A stretch of 64,000 nucleotides of DNA from Streptomyces mayonensis (lineage in GTDB: Bacteria; Actinomycetota; Actinomycetes; Streptomycetales; Streptomycetaceae), in the NCBI RefSeq assembly GCF_018982965.1, contig NZ_JACBYP010000022.1, forward strand, positions 24,640 through 88,639. The letters are read 5' to 3'. Every line of letters begins with the position of its first letter. Position 1 is the stretch's first letter. The notes beneath the pieces were generated by a model. The model was not told the origin of the DNA, did no database searches, and worked only from the letters and a program-made list of their open reading frames with translations. The position numbers were made by a program, and so were the translations under genes. Positions 8,691 through 17,897 of this stretch are shown one piece after another.

Positions 8691-9021
8691 AACACCGGCA
8701 GCCGGAACTGGAGGTTCCGGCGCCCCCGGGGTGCGGACCCCGGCGGTGCGGGACGTGGCGCCCGGTGTGACGGCGGACGGGCCGGTACCGGAACTCGCCG
8801 GGGAGGTCCACGCGTTGCGCCGCGGGCCGGGGCCCGGGAAGGGCACCGTCCCGTCCACCACCATGCGGCGACCCGGTGAGCCGTCGGTCGCCCGTCGGCG
8901 CTGCCTCCGCACCCGCGCCCCTCGGGCCGCGACACCGCCCGGAGGCGCCGGGCCCGGGGCCCGCTTATGGTGATCGGGTGGCGCCGACCACGGGTCCGCG
9001 ACGGGCGCCCGGGAGGCATCG
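8691..9021. other. Intergenic region without a gene
   Basis: These 331 bases hold the double hairpin at 8702-8743 and otherwise very GC-rich sequence with no convincing coding frame or promoter. The promoter for the hydrolase gene starting at 9022 must lie here but I cannot place it; only its ribosome site (GGGAGG just before 9022) is clear. Confidence 0.6.
8702..8743 (+). terminator. Two adjacent hairpins after the HEPN-like gene
   Basis: CCGGAAC (8702-8708) pairs perfectly with GTTCCGG (8714-8720), and CCGGGGT (8726-8732) with ACCCCGG (8737-8743). They begin 12 bases after the stop codon. No T-run follows, which is common for Streptomyces terminators. Confidence 0.6.
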
Positions 9022-10650
9022 ATGCAGGTCAAGCTGGAGACGTGGCCTTCGGTCCGGCGCTGCGCGGTCACCGGGGTGCTCGGCCTGACCCTGCTGGGCA
9101 CGGGGCTGCCCGGCGCCGGACCGTCCCCCGCCGGCGCGAGCGAGACCGACCCCGGCCGCCTCAGCCGGTTCTACGACCAGAAGGTCGCATGGTCGACCTG
9201 CGAGGGCCGGGAGATGCCGGAGGACCTCCAGTGCGGCAAGGTCACCGTCCCCCTCGACTACGCGCACCCCGGGGGCAGGACCCTGGACGTCGCCCTGGCC
9301 CGCTACCGCGCGACGGGCGACTCGCAGGGCTCGGTGCTGCTGAACTTCGGCGGTCCCGGCGGCTCGGGCATCAACGAACTGGCGGCCGGCGGCAAGGAGT
9401 TCATGCATCTCACCAACGGCTACGACGTGGTGACCTTCGATCCCCGCGGCGTGGGCCGGTCCTCCCCGGTGACCTGCGGCCCGGCCAGCCTGAAGATCAT
9501 GGAGGCGACCGACTCGGACGAGGGGATCGCCGACCCGGCGGACGTGCTGAAGCGGCTGCGGGACGCGGCCGCCGAGTGCGCGAAGTACTCCGGACCGGTG
9601 CTGCCGCACATAGGCACGGTGGACGCCGCACGCGACATGGAGGTGATGCGCCGGGCCCTCGGCGAGGACCGGCTCGACTACCTCGGCTTCTCCTACGGGA
9701 CCCGGCTGGGCGCGGTGTACGCCGCCCAGTTCCCGGACAGCGTCGGCCGGATGGTGCTGGACGGTGTGGACACGCTGACCGAGTCGCTCACCGAGCAGGG
9801 ACTGGCCGGCGCCCGCGGGCAGCAGACGGCGCTGGAGAACTTCCTCGACTGGTGTGCGCGGGACGTGGCCTGCCCGTTCGGCCGGGACACCAGGGACGCC
9901 CGGGACCAGGTGGTGCGGCTCGTCGCCTCGCTGGACTCCGAGCCGGTGCCGTCGGCGTTCGGGGAGCCCTTCACCGGCCAGGACCTGGTCGGTGCCGTCG
10001 GTCAGGCGCTCTACAGCCGGGAGCTGTGGCCCTCGCTGGAGCACGCGCTGGCCCAGCTGGTCGAGAACGGGGACCCGAGCGCTCTGCAGGGCTTCTCCCT
10101 GGGCGGTGTGACCTTCCCCGTGCGTGAGCGGTTGCGCGCGGCCGACCGGGGGGACGGGGGCGCGGGCCTCACGGCAGAGGAGGACGTCCCGATGGACAAC
10201 CTCCCGGCCGCCCTGATGGCTGTCAACTGCGCCGACGACCCGGACCGTCCCGGCGCGAAGGAGATCACCGGGTCCCTGGAGCGGCTGCGCGCCCGCTACC
10301 GGGAGGCGTCGCCGGTCTTCGGGCGCTACCGGCTCACCCAGGTCCTCATGTGCTACGGGCGCCCCAGGGGAACGGACTACATCCGTGACGAGGTGAAGAA
10401 CCTCGACACCGCGAAGATGCTGCTCGTCGGCACCCGGGGCGACCCCGCGACGCCGTACCGCTGGACCACGGAGACGGCGAAGCGGCTCGGTTCCCCGGCC
10501 GTGGTCCTCGACAACCGCGGCGAGGGCCACACCGGTTACGCCTCCTCCGGCTGCGTGCACCGCAAGGTCGACGACTTCCTGCTCTACGGGTCCCTGCCGC
10601 CCGACGGCAGTTCGTGCGGGCCCGACGACTCCGGGAGCGAGTCCGGCTGA
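9022..10650 (+). CDS. Secreted alpha/beta hydrolase, tripeptidyl aminopeptidase (TAP/SlpD-E) family
   Basis: A 542-residue exported serine hydrolase expected to remove tripeptides from extracellular protein N-termini. A basic, hydrophobic signal sequence spans about residues 1-39 with an AGA-type cleavage site. Substrate-domain sequence 'VPLDYAHPGGRTL' and oxyanion motif 'NFGGPGGSG' are typical of the TAP family. The triad is readable: Ser224 in 'GFSYGT', Asp474 in 'GTRGDPATPY', His503 in 'GEGHTGY'. The ATG is preceded by GGGAGGCATCG. No lipobox was seen, so it is probably released rather than anchored. Exact substrate is unknown. Confidence 0.9.
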   Translation: MQVKLETWPSVRRCAVTGVLGLTLLGTGLPGAGPSPAGASETDPGRLSRFYDQKVAWSTCEGREMPEDLQCGKVTVPLDYAHPGGRTLDVALARYRATGDSQGSVLLNFGGPGGSGINELAAGGKEFMHLTNGYDVVTFDPRGVGRSSPVTCGPASLKIMEATDSDEGIADPADVLKRLRDAAAECAKYSGPVLPHIGTVDAARDMEVMRRALGEDRLDYLGFSYGTRLGAVYAAQFPDSVGRMVLDGVDTLTESLTEQGLAGARGQQTALENFLDWCARDVACPFGRDTRDARDQVVRLVASLDSEPVPSAFGEPFTGQDLVGAVGQALYSRELWPSLEHALAQLVENGDPSALQGFSLGGVTFPVRERLRAADRGDGGAGLTAEEDVPMDNLPAALMAVNCADDPDRPGAKEITGSLERLRARYREASPVFGRYRLTQVLMCYGRPRGTDYIRDEVKNLDTAKMLLVGTRGDPATPYRWTTETAKRLGSPAVVLDNRGEGHTGYASSGCVHRKVDDFLLYGSLPPDGSSCGPDDSGSESG

Positions 10651-10741
10651 GCGGGCACGAACCGGCCCGGGCGGGAGCGAGTCCGACTGAGCGCGAAACG
10701 CCCCGAATGCCCCGTACGCCCTTCCGGCCTATCGTGTCGGC

Positions 10742-11836
10742 ATGGAGCACGATCTGAGTCCCGCCGCCCTCGCCGGACTGCGGCGCCCCCGCCCCTACCC
10801 GGCCGTGTCCGTACTGGCGCCCACGCACCGCCGCGAACCGGAGGGCGCCCAGGACCGGATCCGGCTGCGCACCATGGTCGCCGAGGCCAAGAAGCGCCTG
10901 GAGGAGGACCCGGCGGTCGGCCGGGAGCGGCGCGCGGAGGTGTCCCGGGAACTCGACCGGGCCCTCACCGAGGTGGATCCGGCGCATACCGAGGACGGTC
11001 TGGCGATCTTCGCCGCTCCCGGTGAGCACCAGGTCTGGACCCTCTCGCGTGCCGTCCCGGAACGAGTGGTCCTCTCGGACACCTTCCTCACCCGCGGCCT
11101 CGTCGCCGCGCAGGCCGCCGAGCGGCCGTTCTGGGTGCTGTCGGTGGCCGCCGACCGCGCCAGGCTGTGGAGCGGCGGCGCCGGCCGGGTCGTCGAGGAG
11201 CACGCCGGCGGCTTCCCGATGGACCGGCCGGCGGAGGACTTCGACCCGGAGCGGCAGGAACGGATCGGTGACGCGCCGAGCACCTTCCGGGACGAGGGCA
11301 CCCGCAGGTTCCTGCGCGACGCCGGCGCCGCGATGGGCGGGGTCCTGCGCGCCCGGCCGCGCCCGCTGTACGTCACCGGCCCCGAGCCCGCGCTGTCCCT
11401 GTTCGAAGAGGCGGGCACCCTGGCGCGGGACGCGGTGCCGGTCCCGCACGGCGGCCTGGCGCACGGCACCGCCGAGGACGTCCGGCGGGCGATGCGGCCG
11501 GTGCTCGACGCCGAGGCGCGCAGGTCCGTCGAGGCGGTGGCGAGGGAACTCGACGCGGCCCGCGGGCGCAAGGACTTCGCGGCCGGCGTCGACGAGCTGT
11601 GGGAGAGCGCCCGTACGGGCCGTGTCCGGTTGCTGGCCGTGGAGGAGAACTTCCGGGTGACGATGCGCGACGACGGCGAGCACCTGATCCCGGCGGACGA
11701 CGGCGACCTCGACGCCCGGGAGGACGTCGTGGACGAGATCGTCGAGCAGTGTCTGGAGACCGGCGCCGAGGTCCGCTTCGTCCCGGACGGCGCCCTCGGG
11801 GACGCGGACGGCATCGCGGGAGTGCTGCGCTACTGA
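10742..11836 (+). CDS. baeRF3-family protein (release-factor-like fold)
   Basis: A 364-residue cytoplasmic protein of the bacterial archaeo-eukaryotic release factor family 3. Visible family features are the N-terminal 'YPAVSVLAPTHR', 'GLAIFAAPGE' in the middle of the first domain, and the 'RLLAVEENFR' strand near residue 300. Roles in ribosome rescue or stress have been proposed for the family on fold similarity; no activity can be assigned from sequence. There is no ribosome site before the ATG: TATCGT ends six bases upstream, so the transcript may be leaderless. Some databases label relatives 'chemotaxis protein', without apparent basis. Confidence 0.75.
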   Translation: MEHDLSPAALAGLRRPRPYPAVSVLAPTHRREPEGAQDRIRLRTMVAEAKKRLEEDPAVGRERRAEVSRELDRALTEVDPAHTEDGLAIFAAPGEHQVWTLSRAVPERVVLSDTFLTRGLVAAQAAERPFWVLSVAADRARLWSGGAGRVVEEHAGGFPMDRPAEDFDPERQERIGDAPSTFRDEGTRRFLRDAGAAMGGVLRARPRPLYVTGPEPALSLFEEAGTLARDAVPVPHGGLAHGTAEDVRRAMRPVLDAEARRSVEAVARELDAARGRKDFAAGVDELWESARTGRVRLLAVEENFRVTMRDDGEHLIPADDGDLDAREDVVDEIVEQCLETGAEVRFVPDGALGDADGIAGVLRY

Positions 11837-11875
11837 CGGCCCGGGCCCGCCCGCCGCGAGGCCCCGCCCCGCTAT

Positions 11876-11924
11876 TGACGACCACGCTCGACGACCGCGT
11901 TCTACGACCACGCTTGACGACCAT
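11876..11924. repeat. Short direct repeats upstream of the dehydrogenase
   Basis: The word ACGACCACGCT occurs twice (about 11878 and 11903), and TTGACGACC occurs at 11876 and 11914, giving a loosely periodic ~25-base pattern in the gap before 11987. It could be a regulator binding array or slippage; nothing in the sequence decides. Confidence 0.4.
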
Positions 11925-11986
11925 GAAACCCTGATCGCCGGACAGGCACCCGCCGTCGGCGGGTGCGCGGCGGGTGGGGAAGGAGC

Positions 11987-13012
11987 ATGCGGAACGTGAG
12001 CGGACTTCTGGGTGTGGCGGTCCTGGGCGCGGGACACATGGGCGCCGACCACGTACGACGCCTCGACCGGGTGGTGAGCGGCGCCAGGGTCGCCGCGGTC
12101 GCGGATCCCGACCCCGAGCGCGCCAAGGAGGCCGTGGGCGGGATCGACGGGGTCACCGTGCACACGGAGACCGAGGCCGCCCTGGACGCCCCGGGCGTCG
12201 ACGCCGTCCTGATCGCCTCGCCCGGCGAGGCGCACGAACAGGCCCTGCTCGCGGCCTTCGCCCGGGGACTGCCGGTGCTGTGCGAGAAGCCGATGGTGCC
12301 GGACGCCGCGGGTGCGCTGCGCGTGGTGGAGGCGGAGGCGCGGCTGGGCCGGCGGCTGGCGCAGATCGGTTTCATGCGGCGGTACGACGCCGAGTACCGG
12401 CGGCTGAAGGACCTGCTGGACGGCGGTCGGCTGGGCCGGCCCCTGATGCTGCACTGCGTGCACCGCAACGTCTCCTCCCCGCCGCATTTCACCTCCGCGA
12501 TGCTGGTCACCAGCTCCGTCTCGCACGAGATCGACGCGGCGCGCTGGCTGCTCGGCCAGGAACTGACCGCGGTGACCGTGCTGCGGCCGCGGCCGTCGGC
12601 GGCTGCCCCCGAGGGGCTGCTCGATCCGCAGCTCGTGCTCTTCGAGTCCGAGGGCGGCGCCGTGGTGGACGTGGAGATCTTCGTCAACTGCGGCTTCGGC
12701 TACGAAGTGCGCTGCGAGGCCGTCTGCGAGGCGGGCAGCGCCCGGATCGGCCAGGCGCACACCATGGTGGTGACGGCGGCGGGCGACGCCCGGGAGGAGG
12801 TGCCGCAGGACTACCTGGTGCGGTTCGCCGACGCGTACGACCGCGAGGTGCAGACCTGGGTCGACGCCACCCGCCGGGGGCGGGTCACCGGTCCGGGCAC
12901 CTGGGACGGGTACGCGGCCGCCGCGGTGGCCGAGGCCGGGGTGCGGGCACTGGAGACGGGCGCACGCACTCCCGTCGAGCTGGCGCCCCGCCCGTCCCGC
13001 CGCGAGCCCTGA
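11987..13012 (+). CDS. Gfo/Idh/MocA oxidoreductase, inositol 2-dehydrogenase-like
   Basis: A 341-residue NAD-dependent dehydrogenase resembling IolG, which oxidises myo-inositol to 2-keto-myo-inositol. It has a Rossmann fold '[14 protein letters not shown]', Lys101 in 'CEKPM', and '[10 protein letters not shown]' with His180 and Asp183, the catalytic constellation of inositol dehydrogenases. The ATG at 11987 follows GGGGAAGGAG; an in-frame GTG at 11963 is less well placed. It lies 4.8 kb from the iol genes with unrelated genes between, so it may serve that pathway or act on another polyol. Upstream, 11873-11924 contains repeated ACGACC words of unknown meaning. Confidence 0.82.
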   Translation: MRNVSGLLGVAVLGAGHMGADHVRRLDRVVSGARVAAVADPDPERAKEAVGGIDGVTVHTETEAALDAPGVDAVLIASPGEAHEQALLAAFARGLPVLCEKPMVPDAAGALRVVEAEARLGRRLAQIGFMRRYDAEYRRLKDLLDGGRLGRPLMLHCVHRNVSSPPHFTSAMLVTSSVSHEIDAARWLLGQELTAVTVLRPRPSAAAPEGLLDPQLVLFESEGGAVVDVEIFVNCGFGYEVRCEAVCEAGSARIGQAHTMVVTAAGDAREEVPQDYLVRFADAYDREVQTWVDATRRGRVTGPGTWDGYAAAAVAEAGVRALETGARTPVELAPRPSRREP

Positions 13013-13097
13013 GCCGGGGGAACGCGGACCCTGAGGGAACACGGGTCCACCGAACGCCGGGGCGACGACGGCAGGGAGCACCCTCCTCCATCAACTC

Positions 13098-13114
13098 TCG
13101 TAGGGTTCCTACGA
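13098..13114. promoter_or_regulatory. Perfect 7-base inverted repeat upstream of the PAS/phosphatase gene
   Basis: TCGTAGG (13098-13104), GTT, CCTACGA (13108-13114). It lies in the 297-base gap between the convergent-free genes ending at 13012 and starting at 13310. It could be an operator or a small terminator for the dehydrogenase gene 85 bases upstream; no T-run follows. Confidence 0.4.
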
Positions 13115-13309
13115 CTTGCCGGTCCGGACACGTACGCCGACCGCGTACAGGAGTCACTCCGGGGAGACGCTGGCATATGCCGCGAGCACCACCGTATCGT
13201 GTCTTGCCAAATCCCTTACGGGGCGTGGCGGGCTGTGCAACAGTCGTAACGGTCCTTCCGCCGGCCCCGGCTCCTTCTCGGTCGTACCCTCTGCACATCG
13301 GAGTGCGTC

Positions 13310-14644
13310 ATGTCGTCCCCTCTCTCCGCGGACCACCCCGCCGCACAGCCGCCGGGACGCGGCTCCGTCGAGTCCCTCATATCGCAGACGCGGCGGCTGC
13401 GGGGCGACGTGGACGCGGTGCGCCGGGACAGCCAGGGCGCCGGGACCGATGCACAGGGGCGCTGGCAGCGCGCGCTGTACGACCTGGCACTGCACCAACT
13501 CACCGACCTCGACGCCCACTTGGCACAGCTGAGGGACGGCCCGGCCCCGTCACCGCGCCCGGGTTCGCTGCTCAGCCGGGTCGGCAGCGCCGAGTGGAAC
13601 CTGCTGACGGACGAGGCCGACTGGTCCGCCGAGCTCTTCGCGATCCTCGGCCGCGACCGGGGGTCCGTCCCCCTCAGCCTCGACGAACTCCCGTCCCTGG
13701 TGCTGGCCGAGGACCGCCCGATGCTGACCGCGATGGTCACGGACTGTCTCGTGGACGGCCGCCCCATCGACGGGGAGTTCCGCGTCGTCCACCCCGGGGG
13801 CACGGTACGCACCGTGCACATGATGGGCGAGCCCGTCCTCGACACCGACGGCAGCACCGCTTCGATGTGGGCGGTCCTGCGGGACGTCAGCGAACTGCGG
13901 CGCTGCCGGCGGGCGGTGAGCGAGTCCCGTGACTCCCTGCACCGCCCGCCACCGCAGACGGACCTCGGGGCACGGGACCCGGACACCACGGGAGAAGCCG
14001 CACCACCCCCCTGGCACGGCCTCCTGCGGTTTCCGCACGAGGGACGGCCCGGCCTCGACCTGGCCGCCGCCTACCTGCCTGCCGCCGCGTCCCCCGCCCA
14101 CGCCCGCCGGCACGGCGCCTGGTACGACGCCTGCCCGCTGGCCGACGGCGAGGAGACCCTGCTCGCCACGGGCCGTCTCCCCGGATCCGGTGCGGCCGGA
14201 GGGCCCGCGGTGCTGATCGGCGCCTTGCGCGGCCTGGCCGCAGCGGGCAGCCGGCCCGGGCAGTTCCCGGGCCGGATCACCGGATTCCTCGAGCACACCG
14301 CCCTGGACCCGGTGTGCGACGCCGTGTACTGCGGTTACCGGCCCGGCACCCGCGCCCTGAGCTGGGCCCGCACCGGAGACCCGGTCCCGCCCCTGCTGTT
14401 CCGCGGCGGGACCGGGCACAGGCTGTCCGGGCACGACGAGGCAACCCTGGAGCCCGGCGACCTGCTGCTCCTGCACACCGGCGCACCGGCACCGCCAGCT
14501 GTGGCGCACCTCCTCTCCCTGGCCCTCCGCCTGTCCCGGGCGGGCTCGGCGCAGGACGGCGCGCGGATCGTGGCCCGGGAACTCGCCGACTCCGCCACGG
14601 AACGGACGGATGCCTGCGTGCTGCTGGCCCGGGTGACCTCCTGA
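13310..14644 (+). CDS. PAS domain fused to a degenerate SpoIIE/PP2C phosphatase domain
   Basis: A 444-residue cytoplasmic signalling protein. Residues about 85-205 form a PAS domain ('EWNLLTDEADWSAELFAILG', 'GEFRVVHPGGTVR'). Residues about 235-443 match the SpoIIE phosphatase fold, ending 'TERTDACVLLARV'. Active phosphatases of this type carry GGDWYD and GDVxGHG; here these read 'HGAWYDACPL' (Ala270 in place of Asp) and 'TGRLPGSG' (Arg and Pro/Ser in place of Asp and His). At least two metal-binding acids are lost, so it is probably a pseudophosphatase that senses rather than dephosphorylates. Start ATG follows CGGAGTGCGTC. No anti-sigma or anti-anti-sigma partner is adjacent. Confidence 0.78.
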   Translation: MSSPLSADHPAAQPPGRGSVESLISQTRRLRGDVDAVRRDSQGAGTDAQGRWQRALYDLALHQLTDLDAHLAQLRDGPAPSPRPGSLLSRVGSAEWNLLTDEADWSAELFAILGRDRGSVPLSLDELPSLVLAEDRPMLTAMVTDCLVDGRPIDGEFRVVHPGGTVRTVHMMGEPVLDTDGSTASMWAVLRDVSELRRCRRAVSESRDSLHRPPPQTDLGARDPDTTGEAAPPPWHGLLRFPHEGRPGLDLAAAYLPAAASPAHARRHGAWYDACPLADGEETLLATGRLPGSGAAGGPAVLIGALRGLAAAGSRPGQFPGRITGFLEHTALDPVCDAVYCGYRPGTRALSWARTGDPVPPLLFRGGTGHRLSGHDEATLEPGDLLLLHTGAPAPPAVAHLLSLALRLSRAGSAQDGARIVARELADSATERTDACVLLARVTS

Positions 14645-14669
14645 GCGGCGACGCGATCCGCGCCGTGCC

Positions 14670-16202
14670 CTACACCGGCGCCGCTCCGCCCCTCCCCCCG
14701 CCCTTGGACGGCTTCCCCATGGCCCCCTTGGTTCCCTTCATTCCCTTGGGCAGCGCCAGTTCGATCTCCTCGCGCAGCTCCTGGATCCTCGGGTAGCCGG
14801 CGTACTGGGCGGTGAGCCGGTACATCTGGCGCAGCCGGTCCCAGGTCCGCTGGGAGGAGTTGGACCCCATCGACACCAGGGCCAGGCGGGCGTACCGGTC
14901 CGCCTGTTCGGGGTCGTCGGCGATGAAGCAGGCGGAGGCCATCGACAGGTAGTCGAAGATCTTCGACCGCTGCCGGCCGTCGATCCTGAGGGCCAGGGCC
15001 TTGTCCGCGTAGTGCTGGGCGTGCGCGGCGGCCCCCGGTTCGAACTCGGCGAGCGTCCGGTAGGCCAGGGCCTGCATGCCGTACAGGTCCTCCTCCTTGA
15101 ACGTCTGCATCCAGTCCGGGGGCGGTGCGTCCGCCTTGTCGGAGACGAAGAGGTCCTCGGCCTGTCCCAGCGTGCGGCGCATCGCCTGGCCCTTGCCCAT
15201 GGAGGCCTCGGCCCAGGCCTCGACGGTGTACAGCATGGCCCTGGTGCGCGGCAGTACCTGCTCGCCCGAGCCGGACTGGGCGAGTTTCATGAGGTCCAGC
15301 GCCTCGTCGGGCCGGCCCAGGTGGACCATCTGGCGGGCGGCGCGGGAGAGCGCCTCCCCCGCCCGGGGCCGGTCGCCGCCCTCGCGTGCGGCGTGCGCGG
15401 CGATGACGAAGTACTTCTGGGCCGTGGGCTCCAGGCCGACGTCGTGCGACATCCAGCCCGCGAGGACGGCGAGGTTGGCTGCGACGCCCCACAGGCGCCG
15501 CTGGAGATGGGGTGGGTGGTGGTAGGCGAGCATGCCGCCCACCTCGTTGAGCTGGCCCACGACCGCCTTGCGCTGGAGCCCGCCGCCACGGGCGGCGTCC
15601 CAGGCGCGGAACACCTCGACCGAGCGCTCCAGTTCCTCCACTTCCTGCGACCCGATGGGGGCGGCCTCGTAGCGGTCGAACCCGGCGGGGTCGGCGTGCA
15701 GGGGGTGGTGGAGGTCGGGGGCGTCGGCCGCGAGGGCCGGGTCGGTGTGCAGCCAGTCGTACATGGCACTGCTGAGTGCGGAGCCCGCGGCGAGCGCGGC
15801 GCCCGCGCCCACCAAGCCGCGTCGGTTGAGCATGAGGTCCATTCCCGTGAATTCGGTGAGGACCGCCGCAGTCCGCTCGGGCGCCCACGGCACTCCGTCG
15901 GGATGCTCCTCGCTCCCGCCGTGTGGCCGCTTCCCCGCACGCCCGTGCCGGACCAGACCGAGGTCCTCGATGGTCACGACACGGCCGAGACGCTCGGTGA
16001 ACAGGGCTGCCAGCACCCGCGGCACGGGGTCGCGCGGGATCTCTCCCATGTCGATCCACCGCCGCACCCGCGAGGTGTCGGTCGCCAGCTGGGGGTGGCC
16101 CATGGCCGCCGCCTGCCGGTTGACCAGCCTCGCGAGTTCGCCCTTGGACCAGCCGGCCAGGCCGAACAGGTCCGACAGACGGGTGTTGGGTTCTCCGCTC
16201 AC
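14670..16202 (-). CDS. nsdB: NsdB-like TPR regulator of development and antibiotic production
   Basis: A 510-residue protein with an N-terminal helix-turn-helix-like region ('WSKGELARLVNRQA', '...SRVRRWIDMGEIPRDPVPRVL', residues ~10-60), a short Ala/Gly hydrophobic stretch near 140, and an extended helical TPR-like body ('AGEALSRAARQMVHLGRPDEAL'). I recognise this as the NsdA/NsdB group, whose S. coelicolor members repress sporulation and actinorhodin synthesis; NsdB is my preferred match, from memory. I start at the GTG at 16202, behind GGGGG spaced six bases; an upstream GTG at 16271 would add 23 unconserved-looking residues. The Lys/Gly-rich tail is low complexity. Confidence 0.72.
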   Translation of the reverse strand: MSGEPNTRLSDLFGLAGWSKGELARLVNRQAAAMGHPQLATDTSRVRRWIDMGEIPRDPVPRVLAALFTERLGRVVTIEDLGLVRHGRAGKRPHGGSEEHPDGVPWAPERTAAVLTEFTGMDLMLNRRGLVGAGAALAAGSALSSAMYDWLHTDPALAADAPDLHHPLHADPAGFDRYEAAPIGSQEVEELERSVEVFRAWDAARGGGLQRKAVVGQLNEVGGMLAYHHPPHLQRRLWGVAANLAVLAGWMSHDVGLEPTAQKYFVIAAHAAREGGDRPRAGEALSRAARQMVHLGRPDEALDLMKLAQSGSGEQVLPRTRAMLYTVEAWAEASMGKGQAMRRTLGQAEDLFVSDKADAPPPDWMQTFKEEDLYGMQALAYRTLAEFEPGAAAHAQHYADKALALRIDGRQRSKIFDYLSMASACFIADDPEQADRYARLALVSMGSNSSQRTWDRLRQMYRLTAQYAGYPRIQELREEIELALPKGMKGTKGAMGKPSKGGGRGGAAPV

Positions 16203-16492
16203 GTCAAGCCCCCAGGTTCTCGGCTGAGTTGACAGTAGCCCCGTGCGGGTTGCCGGGCGACTATTCGCCACCGTTCGCCAGGGTGCGCCACATGGTGTGC
16301 CACGGGCGGGCGGGTGTCAGGTAGGAATGCGCCACCCCGACCCGGTCGCCGCGGGGGTACTCCCCAGGGTGTCTTCCGACGGCCGGTCGGGAGGCGCCAC
16401 GGCTCGGAAGGCGGCCCTCTCCGTACTACGGACGGCAGGGCGCCGGTCTTCACGGCAGGCACAGCAGGCACACGAAGGGATCTGTCTCGCCC
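16203..16492. other. Divergent intergenic region between nsdB-like and APH-like genes
   Basis: These 290 bases carry both promoters. A rightward TTGACA occurs at about 16229, but no good -10 follows at 17 bases. Repeats of GCCAC/CGCCA between 16265 and 16310 may be regulator sites. No gene is apparent. Confidence 0.4.
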
Positions 16493-17635
16493 ATGTACGC
16501 AGCATCGTCCTCCGTGTCCGCCCCGCAGCGCTCACTGCACCCCCGCCCGGCGGCGGGCGGCGGCCCCTATCTCGCCCCCGCGCGTCCGGCGGCCCCGGTG
16601 CTCGGGGCGGGCAGGGCGCGGCGCGGCACGGGACCCGGCACGCAGCCGCTCAGCGGAAGAATCGACCTGTCCGGCCCCCAGGGGGCCCAACTGCGCACGG
16701 CGATCGCCTCCGTGCACCGCATCTGCCCCGAGTTCTCCCCCGTACAGGTACTGCGCCGCAGCGGACGCTCCGTGCTCCTGGTCGGTACGACGGGGCGCAG
16801 CACGGCGGTCGCCAAGTGTTTACTGGACCACTCCCCCGCGTGGTCGGAGCGGATCCGGCACGAGATAGGGGCATACCGCTCGTTCGTCCGGCAGCGCCCT
16901 CCGGTGCGGGTGCCGAGGCTGATCGCGGCGGATCCGGACAACGGCACACTGGTGATCGAGCGGATGCCGGGGCGGGTGGCGGCGTTGCAGCGCCACCCCT
17001 TGGAGACTCCCCCCAGGGCGGACATCAGGGCGGCGCTGGGCGCGGTGTGCCGGCTGAACGCCTGGCGGCCGCCGGCCGGGGCGTTCGACGCCCCGCTGGA
17101 CTACGCGGCGCGGATCTCGCGGTACCACGAGCTGGGGCTGTTCACCGACCGGGACCTGGGCGACCTGCAGAAGCTGCTGCACGGCATCGCCCACGCGGGC
17201 GGCCGGCAGGGCATGGGGCAGTTCTGCCACGGTGACGCCCTGCTCTCCAACGTCCTCATGTCCCCGGCCGGTCCCGTGCTGGTGGACTGGGAGCACGCGG
17301 GCTGGTATCTCCCGGGATACGACCTGGCGACGCTCTGGGCGGTGCTCGGCGACGCCCCCGTGGCCCGCCGTCAGATCAGCCAGATCGCCCAGTCGACGGG
17401 CACGGCGGCGCGCGACGCCTTCCTGGTGAACCTGATGCTCGTGCTGACCCGGGAGATCCGCACCTACGAGACGGCCGTGCAGCGCACCCTGCACGACACG
17501 GTCGCGGCGCCGGCGGTGCCGCTCCCGCCCGGCGCCACGCCGACCGGCGAGGAGCAGCGGCTGCTGCTGCGCCGTCTGCACGACGACTGCCAGACGGCCC
17601 GCAAGGCGGTCCGGGCGGCGGTCGGCACGCGCTGA
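16493..17635 (+). CDS. Aminoglycoside-phosphotransferase-fold kinase with a TTA codon
   Basis: A 380-residue protein of the APH/choline kinase fold. An N-terminal Pro/Ala/Gly-rich tail of ~55 residues precedes the kinase body: '[10 protein letters not shown]' (ATP-binding Lys), '[12 protein letters not shown]' (catalytic HGD...N) and '[10 protein letters not shown]' (Mg-binding D). The substrate is unknown; such proteins phosphorylate small molecules or act on cell-wall or lipid precursors. Codon 110 is TTA (16820-16822), which in Streptomyces is read only by the developmentally regulated bldA tRNA, so translation should be confined to late growth. A strong hairpin terminator follows. Confidence 0.82.
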   Translation: MYAASSSVSAPQRSLHPRPAAGGGPYLAPARPAAPVLGAGRARRGTGPGTQPLSGRIDLSGPQGAQLRTAIASVHRICPEFSPVQVLRRSGRSVLLVGTTGRSTAVAKCLLDHSPAWSERIRHEIGAYRSFVRQRPPVRVPRLIAADPDNGTLVIERMPGRVAALQRHPLETPPRADIRAALGAVCRLNAWRPPAGAFDAPLDYAARISRYHELGLFTDRDLGDLQKLLHGIAHAGGRQGMGQFCHGDALLSNVLMSPAGPVLVDWEHAGWYLPGYDLATLWAVLGDAPVARRQISQIAQSTGTAARDAFLVNLMLVLTREIRTYETAVQRTLHDTVAAPAVPLPPGATPTGEEQRLLLRRLHDDCQTARKAVRAAVGTR

Positions 17636-17649
17636 CCCGCAGTGCGGAG

Positions 17650-17687
17650 GTCCGCGGTGTGCCCTTCGGGGCGCACCGCGGACTTTT
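17650..17687 (+). terminator. Rho-independent terminator after the APH-like gene
   Basis: A 15-base stem (17650-17664 with 17669-17683, one G.T-type mismatch) closes on a TTCG tetraloop and is followed by TTTT. It starts 15 bases after the stop codon. Confidence 0.85.
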
Positions 17688-17897
17688 CGCTCTCCCGGTA
17701 GGTGTACGGGCCATTGGTGTACGCCACTGACGCCGCGCAGGCCCGGGGGCCGCCGCCGCGAAACTCGCCGAACCCCTCGTTGACATGGGAAATCGCCGTG
17801 CTGACGGCATGATTGACGGATCGTCCGACCGCCGGGTACCACTGATCCACCCCCGGCCCGCACGCCCCGCCATGCCCGACCGTCACAGGAGGCCGCC

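Noticed and set aside
10346..13081. A 911-codon minus-strand open frame across the baeRF3 and dehydrogenase genes
   Set aside because: It crosses two genes with clear families and ribosome sites on the other strand, so it is a shadow.
16229..16260. A rightward TTGACA promoter for the APH-like gene
   Set aside because: No -10-like hexamer occurs at 16-19 bases, and the site is 230 bases from the start codon.
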